From assembly GCA_019112825.1 (NCBI GenBank), contig DXIP01000017.1:1-31992 (forward strand): a DNA stretch of 31,992 nucleotides, in the 5' to 3' direction. The notes under the pieces were generated by a model. It had not been told where the DNA came from and made no database searches. It was given only the letters and a program-made list of their open reading frames with translations. Positions 1 through 6,636 of the stretch are shown here, one piece after another. Source of the DNA: Alistipes excrementigallinarum. Its GTDB lineage: Bacteria; Bacteroidota; Bacteroidia; Bacteroidales; Rikenellaceae. The position numbers were made by a program, and so were the translations under genes. Each line of letters begins with the position of its first letter. Position 1 is the first letter of the stretch.

Positions 1-485
1 ACCGCATCCGGGATGTCTTCTGCTTCTGCGCGCTGACGGGACTGGCCTTCACGGATGTCGACCACCTGCGGCGGGAACACTTCACGACGGACGAGGAGGG
101 GCAGCTGTGGATTCATAAGCCTCGTGAGAAGACCTCGGTGATGAGCCGTGTTCCGGTGCTTCCGCAGGCAGCGGCCCTGCTGGAGAAGTACCGCGACGAT
201 GCCAACTGTCGGGCACGGGGCAAGCTGCTGCCGGTTCCGTCGAATACGAATATGAATGCCTACCTGAAGGAGATAGCGGATATTTGCCAGATTCACAAGC
301 ATTTGACAACGCACCTGGCGCGCCATACGTTTGCCACCCTGGCGATTGAATACGGAATGCCGATCGACATTATCGCCAAGATTCTGGGCCATACGAATAC
401 GAACATGACACGCCGCTATGCGAAGATCTCCGAGGCGAACATCAGCCGCGAGATGCGCCGCATCGGCAAGGTGCTGACGGCATAG
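1..485 (+). CDS. Tyrosine recombinase/integrase, C-terminal part (5' end outside window)
   Basis: The reading frame is open from the window edge (first full codon at position 3) to a TAG at 483-485, giving the catalytic half of a Bacteroidota-type phage integrase. Visible motifs are TGLAFTDVDHL near the start, HLARHTFATLAIEYG (His-x-x-Arg), AKILGHTNTNMTRRYAKI (the LGH histidine and the nucleophilic tyrosine in RRYAKI). The position where most tyrosine recombinases have the first catalytic arginine, in TGLR, carries alanine here; absence of this arginine is known in several Bacteroidota integrases such as IntDOT. The protein would cut and rejoin DNA for a mobile element or an invertible segment. 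No attachment site or cargo can be assigned because the upstream part is missing. The family call is secure, the element is unknown. Confidence 0.9.
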   Translation, partial: RIRDVFCFCALTGLAFTDVDHLRREHFTTDEEGQLWIHKPREKTSVMSRVPVLPQAAALLEKYRDDANCRARGKLLPVPSNTNMNAYLKEIADICQIHKHLTTHLARHTFATLAIEYGMPIDIIAKILGHTNTNMTRRYAKISEANISREMRRIGKVLTA

Positions 486-516
486 ATCGGTTGTTGAGTT
501 GAAAAATGAAGACGTG

Positions 517-548
517 GCGGCGAGGGGCCTATTGCAGATCCCCGCCGC
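517..548 (+). terminator. Probable terminator hairpin after the integrase
   Basis: GCGGCGAGGGG at 517-527 pairs with CCCCGCCGC at 540-548, leaving one bulged A. It sits 32 nt after the integrase stop. Only a short T-rich stretch (GTTTAT) follows, so termination strength is uncertain. Confidence 0.5.
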
Positions 549-628
549 TCAGTTTATAGGAATTCATAATCCGTAAAAGCTGTACATTCTTCCATGAAAT
601 CGTTACGTCAGGTGGCTCCCCGCCGGAT

Positions 629-636
629 TACCTTTG
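629..636 (+). promoter_or_regulatory. Bacteroidota -7 box for the 700-4452 gene set
   Basis: TACCTTTG at 629-636 matches the TAnnTTTG primary-sigma -7 consensus of Bacteroidota. No good TTTG -33 box is seen at the usual spacing; TTAC at 603-606 is the nearest weak candidate. The predicted start lies about 60 nt before the aldo/keto reductase ATG. Confidence 0.55.
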
Positions 637-699
637 CAGCAGACACAACGGCCACAATTCTGTCTGAACGGGGGTCGGAACAGATAAACGGGAAACGAC

Positions 700-1470
700 A
701 TGGATAGACGCGATTTTCTTAAAAGTGGACTTTTTGCCGCAGCTGCCAGTGCGATAATCGGTCCGAAAGCCCTGGCGCAGGAGGTTGAAAAACAAGCCGT
801 ACGGGAGCGGTTGTCGAGAGAGATTCTCAATTACAATCCGCAGATGCAGTACCGCCCGATGGGGCGGACCGGCGTGAAGGTCTCGGCGCTGGGTTTCGGC
901 ATGCTGCGGCTGCCGATGAAGAACGGTCACGTGGATTTCGACCAGACCACGCCCATGGTACGCCGTGCCATCGAAGGCGGTGTGAACTACATCGACACGG
1001 GGCGTGTCTACCTGGGCGGAGAGAGCGAACAGACGGTGGGTCGTGCTTTGGCCGGAGGCTGGCGCGACCGGGTGTATGTCACCTCCAAGATGCTGTGGTG
1101 GGAGATGCGGTCGGCGGACGATTTCGAAAAGTTCTTCGACCAGTCGCGCCGCACCATCGGCACGGACGTGATTGATTTCTACCACATCCACATGATCATG
1201 CACCGCGCGTGGAAGGATTATGTGCTGCCTTATAGGCTCATCGAAAAGATGGAGCGGCTGAAGGCCCAGGGCAAGATCCGCTTCATGGGTTTCTCGTTCC
1301 ACGACAGCCTGCAGCGGGCGCTGGCCGACTATACCGTGTCGATGTCGCCCGTTCAGCGCGGCGACCCGGCCTCCTCGTGTGTCGCGTGTGGCGAATGCCT
1401 GGCCAAGTGTCCGCAGCATCTCGATATCCCGAACCTGCTGGCCCGGGTTCGGGAGACGATGGGTAAATAA
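700..1470 (+). CDS. Tat-exported aldo/keto reductase with 4Fe-4S motif, internally shortened
   Basis: The 256-residue product begins with a twin-arginine-like leader (DRRDFLKSG, then a small hydrophobic stretch to about residue 27). Residues 50-204 match the first part of an aldo/keto reductase TIM barrel: GRTGVKVSALGFGMLRLP, D99 and Y104 in IDTGRVYLGGESE, K130 in VTSKM, and H164 in FYHIHM form the usual Asp-Tyr-Lys-His catalytic set. Directly after GFSFHDSLQ (residue 205) the sequence jumps to RALADYTVSMSP and then to a ferredoxin-like CxxCxxCxxxCP (C227, C230, C233, C237). Members of this Bacteroidota family are usually well over 350 residues, so the barrel's C-terminal half, which carries much of the NADPH site, seems to be missing in frame. 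It heads a set with the alcohol dehydrogenase 31 nt downstream. The remnant may not be an active reductase. Confidence 0.8.
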   Translation: MDRRDFLKSGLFAAAASAIIGPKALAQEVEKQAVRERLSREILNYNPQMQYRPMGRTGVKVSALGFGMLRLPMKNGHVDFDQTTPMVRRAIEGGVNYIDTGRVYLGGESEQTVGRALAGGWRDRVYVTSKMLWWEMRSADDFEKFFDQSRRTIGTDVIDFYHIHMIMHRAWKDYVLPYRLIEKMERLKAQGKIRFMGFSFHDSLQRALADYTVSMSPVQRGDPASSCVACGECLAKCPQHLDIPNLLARVRETMGK

Positions 1471-1501
1471 AGAATACACTTACATAAAACAATTCTAAAA
1501 G

Positions 1502-2683
1502 ATGGAAACCAATCTTATGTACGACATGTATGTTCCGACCCGGGTGATGTTCGGGGCCGGGATGCTGGACAAACTGAATGAACAGCCGATGCCGGGACGC
1601 CGCGCCCTGATCGTGATCTCCAACGGAAAATCGACCCGTGCCAACGGCTACCTCTCGCGTACGGAGGAGCAGCTGCACAAGGCCGGCGTGGAGACGGTCC
1701 TCTTCGACGGGGTGATGCCGAATCCGACCGTCAGCAACGTCGACGCCGGGGCGAAGGCGGCCCGTGAGTACGGCTGCGATTTCCTCGTGGCGCTGGGCGG
1801 CGGCAGCGTGATGGACTGCACCAAGGCCATTGCCGTGATGGCGACCAACGACGGGGAGCTTTGGGACTATGTACCCATCGGTTCGGGCAAAGGCAAACCG
1901 ATTGCCGTCCGGCCGTTGCCCATCATCGCCATCACGACCACGGCCGGAACGGGTTCGGAGACGGACAACTCGGGCGTCATCACCAGGGAGGATACCTTCG
2001 AGAAGGCCTTCGTGGGCGATGCTTCACTCTTTCCGGTCCTCTCGATTGTCGATCCGGAGCTGATGGCCAGCGTGCCGCCGACCTTCACGGCCTACCAGGG
2101 TTTCGACGCCCTGTTCCACAGCACCGAAGGGTACATTGCCCGGGGTGCGAACCTGATGAGCGACATGTACGCCCTGACGGCCATCGAGAATCTGGCGACG
2201 TACCTGCCCCGTGCCGTGAAAGATGGCAAGGACATGGAGGCTCGCACCCACGTGGCTTTCGGAAACACGTTGTCGGGTGTGGTGATGTGCCTCACGCTGA
2301 TTACGAGCGAACACGCGTTGGAGCATGCCCTTTCGGCCTATCATCCGGCACTGCCTCACGGTGCAGGGCTGATTATGATTAGCCGGGCCTACTACAAATA
2401 CTTCATCGAACGCCACGCCTGTGACGAGCGCTTCGTTCGCATGGCGCAGGCCATGGGAATGCCCGAAGCCACCCGGCCCGAAGATTTCCTCACGGCTCTC
2501 ACCCGGCTGCAGGAGGCCTGCGGCGTGGCCGACCTGAAGATGTCCGACTACGGCATTACGCCCGACGAATTCGAGACCTTGATGCGCAATACGCGCGAGG
2601 TGATGGGCATCATGTTCACCAGCGACCGGGTGCAGATGAGAGACGAGGAGATTGTGCGCATCTACCGGGAGTCGTACAGATAG
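1502..2683 (+). CDS. Iron-containing alcohol dehydrogenase
   Basis: This is a full-length (393 aa) group III metal-dependent alcohol dehydrogenase, close in layout to butanol or lactaldehyde dehydrogenases. It would interconvert an alcohol and an aldehyde or ketone with NAD(P)H in the cytoplasm; no signal peptide is present. The nucleotide-binding motif GGGSVMD is at 99-105 and TTAGTGSE at 146-153. Likely metal ligands are D202 and H206 (GFDALFHSTE), H271 and H286 (SEHALEHALSAYHPALPHG). It starts 31 nt after the aldo/keto reductase stop and is probably co-transcribed with it. The substrate cannot be read from the sequence. Confidence 0.93.
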   Translation: METNLMYDMYVPTRVMFGAGMLDKLNEQPMPGRRALIVISNGKSTRANGYLSRTEEQLHKAGVETVLFDGVMPNPTVSNVDAGAKAAREYGCDFLVALGGGSVMDCTKAIAVMATNDGELWDYVPIGSGKGKPIAVRPLPIIAITTTAGTGSETDNSGVITREDTFEKAFVGDASLFPVLSIVDPELMASVPPTFTAYQGFDALFHSTEGYIARGANLMSDMYALTAIENLATYLPRAVKDGKDMEARTHVAFGNTLSGVVMCLTLITSEHALEHALSAYHPALPHGAGLIMISRAYYKYFIERHACDERFVRMAQAMGMPEATRPEDFLTALTRLQEACGVADLKMSDYGITPDEFETLMRNTREVMGIMFTSDRVQMRDEEIVRIYRESYR

Positions 2684-2736
2684 TCGATTCCCAATCCGGA
2701 CCTTGGAAAAGCGTCAAACCTTTAAAAGAGAAGCGT

Positions 2737-3396
2737 ATGAAAAAGTTGTTTTTGATCCCCTGGATGCTGCTGACGACACTTGCCGTGACAACGGCCTGCG
2801 GCGAACCCCATCCTTCATCGAACGAGCCGGAACAGACCCGACCCGAGGACGACGGGAACGACGAGGAAGGCGGCAACGTGAACGGAGCCGACGGGCGTTA
2901 CCTTGTCCTCTACTGCTCGCGCACGGGCAATACGGAGCGGATGGCCCGGACCATTCAGTCCACATTGGATTGCGAGATGGCGGAGGTGGAGCCGGCTGTG
3001 CCCTACGATACGGACTACAACGCAATGCTCGACCGCGCACAGACGGAGCTGGAGGCCATTGCTCAAGGCGATTTCCCGGCAATCACCACCTCGGTCGAAA
3101 GTTTTGACAATTACGACATCATCTTTGTCGGCTATCCGATCTGGTTTGGGCACATGGCCTCGCCGATGCAGGCATTCCTGCATGATCATGCCGCGTTGCT
3201 GGCCGGAAAGCGGATCGCTCTCTTTGCCAGCAGCGGGAGCAGCGGCATCGGAACCTCCGAACGGGATGCTGCCGCGCTGGTTCCCGAAGCCTTGTTCGAA
3301 GAGTCGCTGCTACTCACCTCCGGCTCGTTGGGCAGCATGGCGACCCGTATTCCGGCTTGGCTGGAGGAGCTCGGAGCAGGCCGGGAGGAGCATTAA
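2737..3396 (+). CDS. Flavodoxin-like lipoprotein
   Basis: The 219-residue protein has a signal peptide ending in a probable lipobox (VTTAC, lipidated C21), an acidic and proline-rich linker to about residue 50, then a flavodoxin fold. YCSRTGNTERMA (59-70) is the FMN phosphate loop, and GYPIWFGHMASPMQAFL is the conserved region that stacks on the flavin in the Flavodoxin_4 group. It would be an FMN electron carrier or quinone-type reductase anchored outside the cytoplasm, unlike soluble flavodoxin. The lipobox is not ideal (Thr at -3), so the alternative is a plain secreted or membrane-anchored form. It lies 53 nt after the alcohol dehydrogenase and 12 nt before the amidohydrolase. Confidence 0.87.
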   Translation: MKKLFLIPWMLLTTLAVTTACGEPHPSSNEPEQTRPEDDGNDEEGGNVNGADGRYLVLYCSRTGNTERMARTIQSTLDCEMAEVEPAVPYDTDYNAMLDRAQTELEAIAQGDFPAITTSVESFDNYDIIFVGYPIWFGHMASPMQAFLHDHAALLAGKRIALFASSGSSGIGTSERDAAALVPEALFEESLLLTSGSLGSMATRIPAWLEELGAGREEH

Positions 3397-3408
3397 AAAG
3401 CACGCGAC

Positions 3409-4452
3409 ATGAGAAAGCAACTGTTCACTTTGCTGCTTGCGGGCATGCCTCTCGGGACGGCGCCCCTTTACGGGCAGACGGTCGATCTCCATACCCACAT
3501 CATCCTTCCGGAGTATCTCGAGGTGCTGAAGGCGCACGGCGCGGAGCTCGAAGAGAGTTTCCCGCTGCCTGCGTGGGATGCCGCACGGCACATCGACTTC
3601 ATGGATCGTGCGGGTATCCGAACGGCCGTGCTGACGATGCCGGCCCCGCAGCCCTACTATGGCGATACGGATGAGTCGGCCCGCTGCATCCGCCGTGTGA
3701 ATGAGGCCTCGGCCGAACTGAAACAGCGATACCCCGGCCGGTTCCGGTTTTGTGCCGCGCTGCCGCTGCCCGACGTGGAGGCTGCCATCCGCGAAGCCGT
3801 TTATGCGCTCGATACGCTGGGGGCCGACGGGGTGAAACTGGCGACCAACAGCCGCGGGCAGTATGTGGGTGACGAGGCGCTGGATCCGCTGATGGAGGTG
3901 CTCAACGAGCGACATGCCGTCGTCATCCTCCATCCGCACCGCCCGACGCCCTGTCCCAAGGAGATTATCGCCACCACACCGCTGGCCATGTACGAATATC
4001 CGGCCGAATCGACCCGGACCGTGGTGAACATGCTGGCGCGGAACGTGCTGGTCCGTTACCCGAATATGAAGGTGGTCGTGCCCCATTGCGGTTCGTTCCT
4101 TCCGCTGGCATTGCCGAGAATGAAATCCATCCTCCCGGCGATGGTGTCGCAGGGCTGCATGCAGCCGATTGATTGGAAAGCAAACCTGTCGCGCCTCTAT
4201 TTCGACCTGGCGGGGAATCCCACGGCAGAGGTCCTGCATGCGCTGCTCACCATCACCACGCCCGACCATATCCTCTACGGTTCGGACTATCCCTATCTGC
4301 CCGATGCCGTGTTGCAGGCCAATCTGGAACGATTGAAACAGACACTCGCCGCCGACGGGGAGCTGGCCGGGTATGCCGACCGGATTCTGGGGCGGAATGC
4401 CGAACAGCTGTTTGTCAGGAGCGCCGCTTGCGGCTGTACTCCGACGGAGTAA
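3409..4452 (+). CDS. Exported amidohydrolase-2 family protein (ACMSD-like)
   Basis: This 347-residue protein has a signal peptide (cleavage near YGQ, residue 23) followed by a metal-dependent amidohydrolase barrel. Metal and catalytic candidates are H28 and H30 (DLHTH), H175 and H177 (LHPHRP), H226 (PHCGSF) and D293 (LYGSDYPY), the pattern of the Amidohydro_2 group that includes aminocarboxymuconate-semialdehyde decarboxylase. It may decarboxylate or hydrolyse a small aromatic or carboxylic substrate in the periplasm. The homologous part appears to end near ILGRNAEQLF; the last twelve or so residues run antisense into the 3' end of the convergent AraC gene (overlap 4415-4452). Confidence 0.88.
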   Translation: MRKQLFTLLLAGMPLGTAPLYGQTVDLHTHIILPEYLEVLKAHGAELEESFPLPAWDAARHIDFMDRAGIRTAVLTMPAPQPYYGDTDESARCIRRVNEASAELKQRYPGRFRFCAALPLPDVEAAIREAVYALDTLGADGVKLATNSRGQYVGDEALDPLMEVLNERHAVVILHPHRPTPCPKEIIATTPLAMYEYPAESTRTVVNMLARNVLVRYPNMKVVVPHCGSFLPLALPRMKSILPAMVSQGCMQPIDWKANLSRLYFDLAGNPTAEVLHALLTITTPDHILYGSDYPYLPDAVLQANLERLKQTLAADGELAGYADRILGRNAEQLFVRSAACGCTPTE

Positions 4453-5314
4453 TGCCCTCCTGTCGCCGGAACATGCGGCTGAAGTGCTGCGGATACTCGA
4501 ACCCGAGGCGGTCGGCTACCTGCGCGACGCTCTCGCCGGCCGAAAGTCCGTTCTTGGCAAGCCGAATCACGAACCGGCGGATGTGGTTGCTGGCCGTGTC
4601 GCCCGTCGTTCTCTTGACGACGTCGCCGAAGTAGTTGGGCGACAAGCAGAGCCGGTCGGCGCAGTACTGCACGGTGGGCAGTCCGAGCTTCAGCTGGAGC
4701 TGCTGCTCGTAATAGTCGGCGAGCAGCCGGTTGAAGCGGACCAGAATGTCGGAGTTCTCCGTCTCGCGGCTCTGGAACTGGCGGTTGTAGAAGCGCTGGC
4801 AGAAGTTGAGCACCAATCCGATGTAGCCGACCAGAATGGCATCCTGCTGTGCGTCGCGCTCGTTGTCGAGCTCTTCGCGCATGCGGCGCATCAGCGAAAC
4901 CAGGATGTCGTGCTCCCGGTCGCTCATGTGCAGCGCCTCGTTGACGCGATAGTCGAAAAAGGAGTAGTCGTGGATCCGTTTTTCGAGCGGCGTGCCGCGC
5001 AGCAGGTCGGGATGGAACAGAAGCGCCCACCCCGTAATCGATACCCGCTCGCCGTTGTCCTCCTTGCCGCCCACCTGCCCCGGGGCCACGCAGAGCAGCG
5101 TTCCCTTGTTGTAGTCGTAGCGGCCGCAGCCGTAGTCGAGCTCCACGCCGACGTCATCGCGCAGGAAAAGTGCGTAGACGCCGTAGTTGTTCAGACTGTG
5201 GCGGATGGGCGACACCTCGGCATAGTCGATGACACAGACCAGCGGATGCCGTGCCGGACATCCGAGGTAGCTGCCGTAGTCATTGACGCTTCGAACCTTC
5301 AGGATTTTGCTCAT
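4415..5314 (-). CDS. AraC-family transcriptional regulator
   Basis: The 299-residue protein has an N-terminal ligand-sensing region (about 1-170, cupin-like by position) and a C-terminal double helix-turn-helix: helices around LCLSPNYFGDVVKRTTG and the second motif SVAQVADRLGFEYPQHFSRMFRRQEGITPSEYSRKR. It lies between a redox gene set that converges on it and a flavin-reductase fusion transcribed divergently, so it is the likely local regulator of one or both. Its own promoter and a 5'-UTR inverted repeat lie just upstream. The effector is unknown. Confidence 0.93.
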   Translation of the reverse strand: MSKILKVRSVNDYGSYLGCPARHPLVCVIDYAEVSPIRHSLNNYGVYALFLRDDVGVELDYGCGRYDYNKGTLLCVAPGQVGGKEDNGERVSITGWALLFHPDLLRGTPLEKRIHDYSFFDYRVNEALHMSDREHDILVSLMRRMREELDNERDAQQDAILVGYIGLVLNFCQRFYNRQFQSRETENSDILVRFNRLLADYYEQQLQLKLGLPTVQYCADRLCLSPNYFGDVVKRTTGDTASNHIRRFVIRLAKNGLSAGESVAQVADRLGFEYPQHFSRMFRRQEGITPSEYSRKRRS

Positions 5315-5326
5315 CGGGGAAAAGGC

Positions 5327-5343
5327 TTGAGAAGTTGTCTCAA
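5327..5343. promoter_or_regulatory. Inverted repeat in the araC-type gene leader
   Basis: TTGAGA (5327-5332) and TCTCAA (5338-5343) are perfect 6-bp arms around AGTTG. The repeat lies just downstream of the predicted -7 box of the AraC gene, at or next to its transcription start, so it could be an operator or a leader hairpin. Confidence 0.4.
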
Positions 5344-5375
5344 CAAAATTAACAATTCCCGGGCATATCTCCCAA
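5344..5375 (-). promoter_or_regulatory. Promoter of the AraC regulator
   Basis: On the minus strand TAATTTTG (5344-5351) matches the -7 consensus, and TTG (5373-5375) lies 21 bp upstream at the -33 position. Confidence 0.6.
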
Positions 5376-5449
5376 TCGGTCGGCGGACGATTCGGTAAAA
5401 CGGGTATGAACTTCCGGGGTTACGGTACCTGCACAGGCGGGCGAACCGC

Positions 5450-5457
5450 TACCTTTG
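5450..5457 (+). promoter_or_regulatory. -7 box of the flavin-reductase/ABM gene
   Basis: TACCTTTG at 5450-5457 lies 28 nt before the ATG at 5486. This places the long start, with its signal peptide, inside the transcript. No clear -33 box is seen. Confidence 0.55.
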
Positions 5458-5485
5458 CGATGTAAAACTCTGGAACAGTCCAACC

Positions 5486-6493
5486 ATGACAAAGCGCATC
5501 TTCACTTTCGCGTGCCTGATGCTGGGCCTGATGCTCTCGGGCGACGGCAAGGCGCAGACTCAATCGTCGAATCCTTCAAATACAACCACCATGGAAAAGA
5601 AACTCATAGGAAACACCCTGGCACTCTACCCCATGCCGCTGACGGTCGTCGGGGCCGAGGTCGACGGCCGCGTCAACTGGCTCGTCGTGGCACATGTCGG
5701 GGTTATCGGCCACGACCGGATTCTGGTCAGCATGAGCCAGAGCCACTACACCAACCGGGGAATCCGCGCCTCGCGCAAGCTCTCGGTCAACCTCGTCAGC
5801 CATGAGATGCTCCCCGAAGCCGACTATGTGGGAAGCGTAAGCGGTGCCCGCGAGGACAAGTCGCAGGCCTTCGCCTGGCATCGGGGCGCGAACGGCGCGC
5901 CGGTGATTGACCTCTCGCCGCTGACGATGGCGTGCGACGTCGTGGATATTTACGAGACGGAGGGCTTCGACAACTTCATCTGCTCGATTGCGGCGACCTA
6001 CGCCTTGCCGGAGGTGTTGGACGAACGCGGACGACTCGACTACACGCGGCTGAAGCCCGTGCTGTTCGAGTTCCCGACCTACTCCTACCTCTCGACGGGC
6101 GAGGTGCTCGGCCGCTGCCTGCGGCTCGACAGCGAACCGTCGATGTGCGCCAAGGAGCCGATGGCCGGGGACGGCATCGTGCGCCTCTCGAAGATTGAGG
6201 TCCGGCCGGAGTATCTCGACGAATATATGCGCTTCGCCGCCGAAGTGGGCGAAGTATCGCTGCGCACCGAGCCGGGCGTGCTGACGATGTATGCCGTCTC
6301 CGAACGGGAGAACCCGTGCCGAATCACCATCCTCGAAACCTACGCGAGCCGCGCAGCCTATGAGAAGCACATCGCCTCGGCGCATTTTCAGAAGTACAAG
6401 CAGGGGACGCTCCACATGGTCCGGTCGCTCGAACTGACGGACCAGAGGCCGCTCAACCCGGCCAACCGCCTCCGCAACTTCATCCAACAATAG
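5486..6493 (+). CDS. Flavin reductase-like protein fused to an ABM monooxygenase domain
   Basis: The 335-residue product has a signal-peptide-like N-terminus (cleavage near KAQ, residue 24), a flavin-reductase-like split-barrel domain at about 38-215 (LYPMPLTVVGAEVDGRVNWLVVAH is typical of the FMN-binding start, with SVNLVSHEMLPEADYVGSVSG further on), and an antibiotic-biosynthesis-monooxygenase (ABM) domain at about 230-320 with the H295/H300 segment. Such fusions could reduce flavin and oxidise, or protect against, small quinone-like compounds. A second Met at residue 36 (nt 5591) would give a cytosolic protein starting exactly at the flavin-reductase domain. The promoter at 5450 favours the long form, but both are possible. 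It is divergent from the AraC regulator. Confidence 0.85.
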   Translation: MTKRIFTFACLMLGLMLSGDGKAQTQSSNPSNTTTMEKKLIGNTLALYPMPLTVVGAEVDGRVNWLVVAHVGVIGHDRILVSMSQSHYTNRGIRASRKLSVNLVSHEMLPEADYVGSVSGAREDKSQAFAWHRGANGAPVIDLSPLTMACDVVDIYETEGFDNFICSIAATYALPEVLDERGRLDYTRLKPVLFEFPTYSYLSTGEVLGRCLRLDSEPSMCAKEPMAGDGIVRLSKIEVRPEYLDEYMRFAAEVGEVSLRTEPGVLTMYAVSERENPCRITILETYASRAAYEKHIASAHFQKYKQGTLHMVRSLELTDQRPLNPANRLRNFIQQ

Positions 6494-6562
6494 CAAAGGC
6501 TGCCGCCGTCCGCCGGGCGGGGGGGGGCTCGGCCGCGAGGCCCGGCCTGCCGCATGAAAAGG

Positions 6563-6605
6563 GAGAGCGACCCCCGTCCGAAGACGGTCGGGTCGCTCTC
6601 TTTCT
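6563..6605 (+). terminator. Strong terminator, probably bidirectional
   Basis: GAGAGCGACCC (6563-6573) pairs perfectly with GGGTCGCTCTC (6590-6600); inside, CCGTC and GACGG close a CGAA loop, and TTTCTC follows. On the minus strand the hairpin is followed by CCCTTTTC, so it can also end the convergent lipoprotein gene. Confidence 0.85.
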
Positions 6606-6636
6606 CGCAATCACTTGTTGACTCGTATTCTACCCC

